DNA from: JBCCWF01 sp038520475
GTDB taxonomy: Bacteria > Cyanobacteriota > Cyanobacteriia > CAKZMO01
Direction: 5' to 3'
Assembly: GCA_038520475.1 (NCBI GenBank)
Contig: JBCBLF010000268.1
Span: forward strand, 1-6,403
DNA length: 6,403 bases
Position numbers and translations under genes: made by a program. Position 1 is the first letter of the stretch. Every line of letters starts with the position of its first letter. A model generated the notes under the pieces. That model was not told the DNA's origin. It did not search any database and saw only the letters and a list, made by a program, of their open reading frames with translations. This document shows, piece after piece, positions 1 to 5,879 of this stretch.

Positions 1-658
1 GGCGGCGAACATAGAGGGCACCAATTCCCTTTGGTCCATAGACTTTGTGAGCAGTCAATGACAACAGATCAATGCACATCGCATCAACATCTAGAGGAAT
101 TTTCCCAATGGCTTGAGCTGCATCAGAATGCAACAGCACATCATGCTTTCGACAACATTGACCGACATCTTGCAAGGGCTGCAACACACCAATTTCGTTA
201 TTGGCGGCCATCACAGACACCAAAATCGTATCGGGTCGAATGGCCTCGTCTAACTGCTGGATGTCGAGTAGCCCATCAGTTTGGACCGGCAAGATCGTGA
301 CATCAAACCCAAGAGACTGGAGATATTCGCAAGGCTCGAGGACCGCACGATGCTCGGTTGCAACGGTGATAATGTGGCGGCCTTTACTGAAATAAGCTTC
401 TGCGACGCCTTTAATAGCGAGGTTGTTGGCCTCTGTCGCACCGCTGGTAAAGATTATTTCTTCTGGACTAGCGTGAATGGCTTCAGCCAGAATTGAACGC
501 GATCGCGTAACGGCTGCATCGGCTTCCCATCCATACAGGTGAGTGGAACTGCTGGGATTGCCAAAATGCTGAGTAAAATATGGGCGCATGGCCTCAAACA
601 CGCGCTCATCAACAGGAGTTGTCGAATGACAGTCTAGATAAACAGGTCGGTTGCGCAT
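1..658 (-). CDS. Cysteine desulfurase, group I (NifS/IscS type), C-terminus cut by window edge
   Basis: This is a PLP-dependent cysteine desulfurase (aminotransferase class V fold). It removes sulfur from L-cysteine as an enzyme persulfide for Fe-S cluster assembly, tRNA thiolation and other sulfur uses in the cytosol. The 219 visible residues start MRNRPVYLDCHSTTPVDER and carry SGATEANN (72-79), His103 in ATEHRAV (stacks on PLP in the family), AANNEIG (151-157), Asp179 and Gln182 in HSDAAQAIG, and the PLP Schiff-base Lys205 in the TAHKVYGPKG motif. Lys205 sits almost where IscS has Lys206, which supports the ATG at 658, as does the AGGAG six bases upstream. SGATEANN and HKVYGPKG mark group I (IscS/NifS) rather than group II (SufS). 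The catalytic-cysteine loop, near residue 328 in IscS, lies outside the window, so activity cannot be confirmed. It follows rsgA by 75 bp on the same strand and may be the last gene of that unit. Whether it is the housekeeping or an accessory desulfurase cannot be told from here. Confidence 0.95.
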   Translation of the reverse strand, partial: MRNRPVYLDCHSTTPVDERVFEAMRPYFTQHFGNPSSSTHLYGWEADAAVTRSRSILAEAIHASPEEIIFTSGATEANNLAIKGVAEAYFSKGRHIITVATEHRAVLEPCEYLQSLGFDVTILPVQTDGLLDIQQLDEAIRPDTILVSVMAANNEIGVLQPLQDVGQCCRKHDVLLHSDAAQAIGKIPLDVDAMCIDLLSLTAHKVYGPKGIGALYVRR

Positions 659-664
659 GATTCA

Positions 665-669
665 CTCCT
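665..669 (-). promoter_or_regulatory. Ribosome binding site of the cysteine desulfurase
   Basis: AGGAG lies six bases before the ATG at 658. It is the best Shine-Dalgarno match among the gene starts visible here and fixes the start of the desulfurase. It also shows that this gene can be translated independently of rsgA, unlike the overlapping genes upstream. Confidence 0.65.
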
Positions 670-733
670 ATGCCTGGAATGCGCTCTTTAAACGTAGTGT
701 CCAAGAGACGTTGAATCAATCACTACAGGGTTT

Positions 734-1882
734 CTACTCATCGGTGTAATTGGACAAATCATTCAGGTCGCTATACAGGTTTTGCAGCTGCTGTCGTTGA
801 CTGCGGCGAGACGGTTTTCGATAACGCTTGGATTCGAGCTTGGGCTCTAAGCGATGTTCGCCTGATTCTCCAATTTTGACTTTGTAGCCAGACTCATCGT
901 CACTACGCCGTTGTTGGTTTTGCTGATATGCGATCGCATCTTCGAGGAAGTTTAAGTAGTAAGGGTATCGCTCCCATTCACCACGAACAGCACAGTTCGG
1001 CTCATCTCGATGGAGGCAGTTGCTAAACTGACAGGTCCGAGCTGCTAAGCGCTGCCGAATTTCTGGAAAACACTGGGCTAGCTCACTCGGGCTCACATCA
1101 ATATCAGGTTGATTAAATCCGGGCGTATCCGCTAAGAACCCACCGTTGGGCAAGCCAAACAGCTCGACATGTCGGGTGGTATGACGCCCACGCCCCAGCT
1201 TCCCAGATACGTCTCCCACAGGCACATCCACAGATGGAATGAGGGCATTCAACAAGCTGGATTTACCAGCCCCCGACGGTCCTGATACAACGGTGATGTG
1301 CTGTTGAAGTCGAGCATACACGTCCTCAAAGTCAGTGTTTGAGGTGAGACTGAGAACAATCGGTGAATATCCCCAGCTCTTTAGGCGATCGCACCACTGT
1401 TGGGTCATGGATGGAGAAACAAGATCGGCTTTATTTAGCCCAAGGAAAACAGACATTTGAGTCGACTCAGCCTTGACGAGAAATCGACTCAACTGAATGG
1501 GATCGAGATCAGGTTGAGCGAGAGCAAACAGCAAAAAAATTTGATCAACATTGGCAATGGGTGGACGATCAAGTTCAGTCTTGCGTTCGAGCACGGCTGA
1601 AATTGCCCCTCGCCCGTCAATCCAATCGGGTTCCTCCACTCTAACGCGATCGCCAACCCTCACAGCTTGCCGAACTTTCTTTAGCCGTGCTCGACGAGTA
1701 CACAACAACACATTCGAATAGGTAGGAGTTAGAGAAAGATTGCTCCCTACTGTGATTTTAGGAGCATCATCAAGCTTGACCCGATAAAAATTAGCTTGTG
1801 TTGCTAAGACCGTTCCGACAAGTTGAGTCACATCGGTTGGCACTACCTGAACATCACGATATCGCGCCTGTTCGTTCGTCAT
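734..1882 (-). CDS. rsgA: Ribosome small subunit-dependent GTPase A (RsgA)
   Basis: RsgA is a circularly permuted GTPase that binds the 30S subunit and drives late small-subunit maturation and release of assembly factors. The 382-residue product shows the permuted motif order: an N-terminal OB-fold region (about 20-100), G4 NKAD (150-153), G1 P-loop GPSGAGKSS (201-209), G2 TTRH (235-238), G3 DTPGF (252-256), then the zinc site Cys284-X4-Cys289-X-His291-X5-Cys297 in the family's usual EPNCAV context. All catalytic and zinc residues are present. The protein is longer than typical bacterial RsgA (roughly 300-350 residues) because of a tail from about 322 with a basic stretch (YRKPSRRSQRQ, 354-364). 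I recall similar tails in cyanobacterial homologues, but this was not checked. The ATG shares the ATGA at 1879-1882 with the stop of the TusA-like gene and has no clear Shine-Dalgarno, so translation is probably coupled. Confidence 0.97.
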   Translation of the reverse strand: MTNEQARYRDVQVVPTDVTQLVGTVLATQANFYRVKLDDAPKITVGSNLSLTPTYSNVLLCTRRARLKKVRQAVRVGDRVRVEEPDWIDGRGAISAVLERKTELDRPPIANVDQIFLLFALAQPDLDPIQLSRFLVKAESTQMSVFLGLNKADLVSPSMTQQWCDRLKSWGYSPIVLSLTSNTDFEDVYARLQQHITVVSGPSGAGKSSLLNALIPSVDVPVGDVSGKLGRGRHTTRHVELFGLPNGGFLADTPGFNQPDIDVSPSELAQCFPEIRQRLAARTCQFSNCLHRDEPNCAVRGEWERYPYYLNFLEDAIAYQQNQQRRSDDESGYKVKIGESGEHRLEPKLESKRYRKPSRRSQRQQLQNLYSDLNDLSNYTDE

Positions 1883-2136
1883 GCTTCGCTAGGGCAACGA
1901 ACGTATACCGAAAAGAAATCGTTGCTGGGCACAATTTGCTCAACTTTATAGCCTTCCATTGTCAAGCTATCAGGAACCTGCTCGATCGGCTCACCTGCAT
2001 CGAGCCATACCTCTAGACACTGTCCCGGCATCATTTTTTCCAGTTGCAGCTTTGTCCGAACAAAATTAATTGGACAGGGCGTTCCTCTCAAATCAAGCCG
2101 CTCAGTCGGTATGAGCTGAGGTAAAGATTCACTCAT
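1879..2136 (-). CDS. TusA/SirA-family sulfur-carrier-like protein with CPIN motif
   Basis: This 85-residue protein of the TusA/SirA/YedF/YeeD fold has the family's N-terminal beta strand and helix start, LDLRGTPCPINF, with the candidate persulfide cysteine Cys21 at the N-terminus of the first helix. In TusA the motif is Cys-Pro-x-Pro and the Cys accepts sulfur from a cysteine desulfurase for 2-thiouridine formation. Here it reads Cys21-Pro-Ile-Asn24, so the second proline is replaced by asparagine. The rest (GQCLEVWLDAGEPIEQVPDSL, then a C-terminal strand FFSVYV) matches the small alpha/beta sandwich. Cys40 and Cys81 are further cysteines. Its ATG overlaps the dnaJ stop (ATGA, 2133-2136) and its TGA overlaps the rsgA start (1879-1882), so its expression is tied to both. 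The nearest possible Shine-Dalgarno, AGGGGG, is 12 bases upstream, longer than optimal. Family membership is firm; sulfur transfer is inferred, and the partner and target are unknown. Confidence 0.88.
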   Translation of the reverse strand: MSESLPQLIPTERLDLRGTPCPINFVRTKLQLEKMMPGQCLEVWLDAGEPIEQVPDSLTMEGYKVEQIVPSNDFFSVYVRCPSEA

Positions 2137-3263
2137 CCGCGAAACAATCCCCCTAAAAAACCTTCAATTCCGCCACCTTTACCCGTTCGTGCACCATTCA
2201 ACTCAACCAGTTTTTCGAGCAGCTCACGCTCTTCTGTACTGATTTTTGTTGGAATTTTAATGCGAACAGTAATAAGATGATCCCCTCGACTGACCGGATT
2301 ACCCAGTCTTGGAACTCCACGATTATCGAGAGTAATCACCGTATCCGGCTGGGTTCCAGCCGCGATTGTCATTTCCTGGGGTCCATCAACTGTATTGACT
2401 TCCAAATGACACCCGAGGATTGCTTGAAGATAGCTGATTTCAATCTCAGACAAGATATTAATCCCGTCTCGTTTAAACTCTGAATCCTCGCTGACAAATA
2501 GATAGACGTATAGGTCGCCAGGAGGGCCTCCCCGTTTTCCTGCATCTCCCTCATTGGAGACCCGGAGACGTGTTCCATTGTCAACGCCCGCTGGAATTGT
2601 AATCTTTAATTTCTTCGTCTCGTTCTTTTGGCCACTGCCTCCACAGACGTCACACTTCTGCTCAATCATTTGTCCAGTCCCATTACAGGTCGGACAGACC
2701 GATACTTGCGTAAAGCTGCCAAACGGGGTACGAGTTGCTCGCCTAACCTGACCGCCACCACCACAGGTCGAACAGGTAACTGGGCTGGTTCCAGGCTTAG
2801 CGCCTGTCCCTCCACAATTTGAACAGGTTTCTAAATGACTAATGCGTATTTCCTTATCGCCACCGAAAACGGCTTCTCTGAAATCAAGTTTTAGATCCAG
2901 CCGCAAATCGTCCCCACGAATGGGGCCACTCCGACGACGGGTCTGTTGTCCCATGCCACCAGAAAACCCACTAAAGAAGCTTTCGAAGATGTCGGCAAAC
3001 CCACCAAAGTCTCCAAAGTCTTGGAAGCCCTGCCCCGCAGCAGAGCCGACCCCAGCCTCGCCAAACCGGTCGTAGCGCGCACGTATTTCAGGCTCGGAGA
3101 GCACTTCATAGGCCTGGTTAATTTCTTTGAACCGATCTTCGGCTCCGGCCTCTTTATTCACGTCTGGGTGATATTTGCGAGCTAGCCGACGATATGCACG
3201 CTTGATTTCGTCTTTGTCCGCATTTCGAGAAACACCTAGAATTTCGTAAAAGTCACGAGCCAT
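2133..3263 (-). CDS. dnaJ: Chaperone DnaJ, type I Hsp40
   Basis: DnaJ is a co-chaperone that delivers unfolded substrates to DnaK and stimulates its ATPase. The 376-residue protein has the full type I architecture: J-domain (about 4-69) with His32-Pro33-Asp34, a Gly/Phe-rich linker (about 70-105), a zinc domain with four CxxCxGxG repeats (C147SNCGGTG, C164STCGGGG, C190PTCNGTG, C204DVCGGSG), two beta-barrel substrate-binding C-terminal domains, and a short Gly/Phe tail ending GFLGGLFRG. Length is as expected for the family. The start MARDFYEILGV is the standard N-terminus. There is no strong Shine-Dalgarno before the ATG. The gene follows dnaK after a 219-bp spacer that may hold its own promoter, and its TGA overlaps the start of the TusA-like gene by four bases. 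Confidence 0.98.
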   Translation of the reverse strand: MARDFYEILGVSRNADKDEIKRAYRRLARKYHPDVNKEAGAEDRFKEINQAYEVLSEPEIRARYDRFGEAGVGSAAGQGFQDFGDFGGFADIFESFFSGFSGGMGQQTRRRSGPIRGDDLRLDLKLDFREAVFGGDKEIRISHLETCSNCGGTGAKPGTSPVTCSTCGGGGQVRRATRTPFGSFTQVSVCPTCNGTGQMIEQKCDVCGGSGQKNETKKLKITIPAGVDNGTRLRVSNEGDAGKRGGPPGDLYVYLFVSEDSEFKRDGINILSEIEISYLQAILGCHLEVNTVDGPQEMTIAAGTQPDTVITLDNRGVPRLGNPVSRGDHLITVRIKIPTKISTEERELLEKLVELNGARTGKGGGIEGFLGGLFRG

Positions 3264-3297
3264 ATAACACTGCTTCAGTCAGTTGACAGGGATGAAC

Positions 3298-3303
3298 AGT
3301 ATA
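3298..3303 (-). promoter_or_regulatory. Possible -10 element of a dnaJ promoter
   Basis: On the minus strand TATACT lies about 35 bases before the dnaJ ATG, which would give a short leader of under 30 nt. It matches the sigma-70 -10 consensus at five of six positions. The hexamer 17 bases upstream, TTTCAG, is a poor -35. The call therefore rests on the -10 alone and could be chance in this moderately AT-rich spacer. Confidence 0.28.
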
Positions 3304-3334
3304 AAACAAGAACGACAGTCCTGAAACATAGCGC

Positions 3335-3359
3335 CCACAGCTATAGTCAATAGCTATGG
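3335..3359 (-). repeat. Hairpin-forming inverted repeat in the dnaK-dnaJ spacer
   Basis: CCACAGCTAT and ATAGCTATGG (plus-strand reading) are inverted copies separated by five bases, with nine of ten pairs complementary. No T-run follows on the minus strand, so it does not look like a classical intrinsic terminator. It could be an operator, an mRNA-stabilising hairpin between dnaK and dnaJ, or a weak pause site. Confidence 0.5.
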
Positions 3360-3397
3360 TCAATCAGGCCAGCGCTGCTCTCATAAACCGCCAAGAA

Positions 3398-3412
3398 GTT
3401 CTGTTGCAGAAC
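3398..3412 (-). repeat. Small perfect hairpin after dnaK
   Basis: GTTCTG and CAGAAC form a perfect 6-bp inverted repeat around a 3-base loop, about 70 bases after the dnaK stop. On the minus strand it is followed by TTCTTGG rather than a T-run, so termination would be weak at best. With the larger hairpin at 3335-3359 it may protect the dnaK 3' end or reduce read-through into dnaJ. Confidence 0.4.
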
Positions 3413-3482
3413 CAGATTAGTACATAACAGTTCCACATTAGGTCAGATTGTTCTAGGCGATTCTTTTATATCCTAAACCAAA

Positions 3483-5456
3483 CTACTCGACAGATTCGTA
3501 ATCAGCAGAAACGGTTTCGTCTCGCGCAAAATCGAACTCGTCATCATCTCGTGTCAGATAGCCTTCTTCAGGGTAACCGTTTGCTCCAGAGCTCACCTCT
3601 TCGTAGGCTCCATAACCAGGGTCAGCCGCGTCGTAGCTATTGCCGCTGCTATTCTCATAAATTCTCTGCCCAATCAAGAGAACGACGTCGTCAAATGCTT
3701 TGAGCTTTTGCTGAATGGCATCAGGATCTCGAGCGGCGATCGCTGCATTCATTTCTGCAATTTGTTCATTTGCCTGAGCCTTCAGATCTTCAGGAACATA
3801 TTCTCCATTATCCCGAATTGTTGCACTGTAGCTCGAGATCTTCGTGTCAACCTGATTCTTGAGCATGACAAGTTGTCGACGCTTCAAATCTTCTTCACGA
3901 TGAATCTCTGCTTCCTGCTTCATGCGCTCTAACTCAGCAGCACTCAACCCACCAGTATCGCTAATGCTAATTGTTTGCTCACGATTTGTGCCCTTATCTC
4001 GAGCAGACACCTGAAGAATACTATTAACATCAATCTCGAACGAAACCTCAATTTGTGGAACGCCACGAGGCGCTGGCGGAATCCCTGTTAACTCGAATTT
4101 ACCTAAGCTTTTGTTGTCTTTAGCCATTGCACGTTCGCCTTGAAGAACGTGGATCTCAACAGATGTTTGACCGTCTGTTGCTGTTGAGAAGGTCTGAGTT
4201 TTGCTCGTTGGAATCGTTGTGTTTCGTTCGATGACTTTCGTAAACACTTCACCGAGGGTTTCAATTCCCAACGACAAAGGAGTCACGTCTAGGACAATCA
4301 TTCCCTTATCGCTGAGCTCTCCTCCGATCATGCCAGCTTGAATCGCGGCACCCAATGCAACCGCTTCATCAGGATTAACTGACTTGTCAGGAGTCTTACC
4401 CCCAAAGAAATTTGTAATGGCTTGCTGCACAGCAGGAATACGCGTTGAACCGCCCACCAAAACGATTCGGTCAATGTCATCTGGCTCAAGGCCAGAATCT
4501 TTCAATGCTTGCTGCACAGGTTCCAGAGTTCCCTCGATGAGCGCACTGACCAAATCCTCAAATTTCGCTCGGGTGAGCTCCATTTCTAAGTGTTTTGGTC
4601 CTGTATCGTCAGCCGTAATGAACGGCAAATTGATTGAGGTTGTCAGCATGCTTGACAGCTCAATTTTTGCCTTTTCTGCTGCTTCCCGAAGGCGCTGAAG
4701 TGCCATTTTGTCACTGGAAAGATCAATCCCTTCCTGCGTGCGAAAGGACTCAATCATCCACTTCACCAGTGAATTGTCAAAGTCATCCCCACCTAGATGG
4801 TTGTTACCAGAGGTTGCCTTAACCTCAAAGACATCATCTCCAAGCTGCAATACAGACACATCAAAGGTGCCACCGCCCAAGTCAAACACAAGAATGACTT
4901 GATCTTGGTCTTGCTTATCCAGACCATAGGACAGTGCCGCAGCCGTCGGCTCATTAATGATTCTCGAAACCCGTAAACCCGCAATCGTTCCCGCATCCTT
5001 GGTTGCCTGCCGCTGCGCATCTGTAAAGTAGGCAGGAACAGTAATCACAGCTTCTTCAACAGTCTCGTTGAGGTAACTCTCTGCATCCTGCTTGAGCTTC
5101 TGCAGAATCATCGATGACACTTCTTGTGGAGTGTGAACATGACCTCGAATCTCTACATCAACCGTATTGTCTTTTCCTCTCACGCAAGTATAAGGAACAC
5201 GCTGTCGCTCCTCTTCGGTATCTGCCCATCGGCGACCAATAAATCGTTTGATGCTGAAAACTGTATTTTCAGCATTTGTAACAGCTTGTCGCTTTGCAAG
5301 CTGACCGACAAGACGCTCACCAGCCTTACCAAAGCCAACGATACTGGGCGTTGTGCGTCCCCCTTCAGAGTTCGAGATCACAACAGGCTGGCCGCCTTCC
5401 AAAACAGCGACGCAGCTATTTGTTGTGCCAAGATCGATACCGATGACTTTTCCCAT
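3483..5456 (-). CDS. dnaK: Chaperone DnaK (Hsp70), DnaK1-like cyanobacterial paralogue
   Basis: DnaK is an ATP-driven Hsp70 chaperone. The 657-residue product has a nucleotide-binding domain (1-about 385) with GIDLGTTNS (6-14), Lys70, INEPT (167-171), FDLGGGTFD (191-199) and LVGGSTRIP (333-341). These are followed by the interdomain linker VLDVTPLSLGIE (388-399), the beta substrate-binding domain with GIPPAPRGVPQIEV (458-471), a helical lid (about 506-600) and an acidic/Gly/Tyr tail ending in VSADYESVE. The ATG at 5456 gives the canonical MGKVIGIDLGTTN start; the in-frame TTG at 5495 adds 13 residues not found in Hsp70s. There is no obvious Shine-Dalgarno. Cyanobacteria carry several DnaKs. 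PAYFTDAQRQATKDAGTIAG and SGNNHLGGDDFDN resemble the DnaK1 type, found next to grpE in Synechocystis, more than DnaK2 (YFNDSQRQ, SGDTHLGG). This subtype call is from memory of family sequences. The tail is longer and looser than the DnaK2 tail, and VSADYESV only faintly resembles the E. coli VDAEFEEV end. Confidence 0.98.
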   Translation of the reverse strand: MGKVIGIDLGTTNSCVAVLEGGQPVVISNSEGGRTTPSIVGFGKAGERLVGQLAKRQAVTNAENTVFSIKRFIGRRWADTEEERQRVPYTCVRGKDNTVDVEIRGHVHTPQEVSSMILQKLKQDAESYLNETVEEAVITVPAYFTDAQRQATKDAGTIAGLRVSRIINEPTAAALSYGLDKQDQDQVILVFDLGGGTFDVSVLQLGDDVFEVKATSGNNHLGGDDFDNSLVKWMIESFRTQEGIDLSSDKMALQRLREAAEKAKIELSSMLTTSINLPFITADDTGPKHLEMELTRAKFEDLVSALIEGTLEPVQQALKDSGLEPDDIDRIVLVGGSTRIPAVQQAITNFFGGKTPDKSVNPDEAVALGAAIQAGMIGGELSDKGMIVLDVTPLSLGIETLGEVFTKVIERNTTIPTSKTQTFSTATDGQTSVEIHVLQGERAMAKDNKSLGKFELTGIPPAPRGVPQIEVSFEIDVNSILQVSARDKGTNREQTISISDTGGLSAAELERMKQEAEIHREEDLKRRQLVMLKNQVDTKISSYSATIRDNGEYVPEDLKAQANEQIAEMNAAIAARDPDAIQQKLKAFDDVVLLIGQRIYENSSGNSYDAADPGYGAYEEVSSGANGYPEEGYLTRDDDEFDFARDETVSADYESVE

Positions 5457-5480
5457 GGTTACTGGCTGTAGACATGATGA

Positions 5481-5492
5481 CTTCCGCGGAAG
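5481..5492. repeat. 12-bp perfect palindrome in the dnaK leader
   Basis: CTTCCGCGGAAG is a perfect palindrome lying 24-35 bases before the dnaK ATG. As DNA it could be a dimeric regulator site; as RNA it could fold as CTTC/GAAG around a CGCG tetraloop. No known operator (CIRCE, LexA, NtcA) matches it. Confidence 0.45.
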
Positions 5493-5636
5493 CAATTATC
5501 GACCGTCACTAGGTCAAAAGACAAAATCGATAAAACTTCACAAAATGATTCTCAGTTAAGTATTCCTCAATTTTACGAGAATCTATCAATGTTCCCGATT
5601 TTGAAGCATACCTTCGGTTTCCCGCAAACAAGTCTT

Positions 5637-5665
5637 AGTATCCTTAGTTTACCTGTGCTAAACAA
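5637..5665 (-). promoter_or_regulatory. Candidate sigma-70 promoter of dnaK, with CIRCE-like overlap
   Basis: On the minus strand TTGTTT (5660-5665) is followed after exactly 17 bases by GATACT (5637-5642). The -35 matches three of six and the -10 four of six consensus bases. It lies downstream of the grpE terminator, where an independent dnaK promoter would be expected, and would give a leader of about 170 nt. TTAGCACAG, nine bases, then GGATACTAA (5635-5661) overlaps it and matches the CIRCE arms TTAGCACTC/GAGTGCTAA at 13 of 18 positions with the correct 9-base spacing. This may be a degenerate HrcA operator or chance. Confidence 0.33.
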
Positions 5666-5791
5666 TCGCTTTAAACCTGAATGATTTAGTTCTAGACGAA
5701 TGATGAAGCCTGGTTGTTCACAAACACATGCTAAACACCCCGCCTTCAAGTTGTGCAGTTCCAATAGCTTTGAGATCCATGTTACGGATTC

Positions 5792-5827
5792 AAAACAATA
5801 GTGGTGTTAATCGTAACTCCACCATTG
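5792..5827 (-). terminator. Rho-independent-like terminator after grpE
   Basis: On the minus strand CAATGGTGGAGTTA and TAACACCACTATTG form a 14-bp stem around a 4-base CGAT loop. Twelve pairs are Watson-Crick, one is G-U and one is an A-A mismatch. TTTT follows immediately. The structure starts 52 bases after the grpE stop, on the correct strand. The stem is less GC-rich and the U-tract shorter than in a textbook terminator, so it could be partial, allowing read-through into dnaK. Confidence 0.7.
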
Positions 5828-5879
5828 CCAGAGAAGAACACCTCGATGATGATTAATTCTCTGACAAGGTAGATGATGA

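Larger units (their letters stand above)
5457..5879. other. 423-bp grpE-dnaK spacer: terminator, candidate promoter, dnaK leader
   Basis: I see no credible gene here. A 63-codon frame (5573-5764, minus) starts with TTG, has no ribosome binding site, matches nothing I know and overlaps the promoter candidate. Reading from grpE towards dnaK, the spacer holds an inverted repeat CAGAGAA/TTCTCTG (5829-5863), a terminator-like hairpin with U-tract (5792-5827), two direct copies of TGCTAAACA (5729-5737 and 5656-5664), a sigma-70-like promoter (5637-5665), and a leader of about 170 nt with a 12-bp palindrome (5481-5492) before the dnaK ATG. Confidence 0.6.

Noticed and set aside
31..496. Plus-strand frames opposite the cysteine desulfurase
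   Set aside because: They are antisense to a well-conserved enzyme, have no family resemblance and no ribosome binding sites. The same applies to plus-strand frames opposite rsgA, dnaJ, dnaK and to 4384-4698 and 5124-5471.
694..726. Inverted repeat GTAGTG/CACTAC between rsgA and the desulfurase as a terminator
   Set aside because: The stem is only 6 bp with a 21-base loop and no T-run follows; this is easily chance.
3325..3352. TTGACT ... TATGTT promoter before dnaJ
   Set aside because: The spacer is only 14 bases, too short for a normal sigma-70 promoter, and the -35 lies within the inverted repeat.
5457..5495. Extended dnaK start at a TTG 13 codons upstream
   Set aside because: The extra residues are not part of any Hsp70, the segment contains the leader palindrome, and MGKVIGIDLGTTN at the ATG 5456 is the canonical start.
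5656..5737. Direct repeat TGCTAAACA as a regulatory tandem or attachment site
   Set aside because: There are only two 9-bp copies, 73 bp apart, with no shared flanks and no mobile-element genes; one copy is part of the promoter candidate.
5573..5764. 63-codon minus-strand frame between grpE and dnaK
   Set aside because: It starts with TTG, has no ribosome binding site, resembles no known protein and overlaps the putative dnaK promoter.
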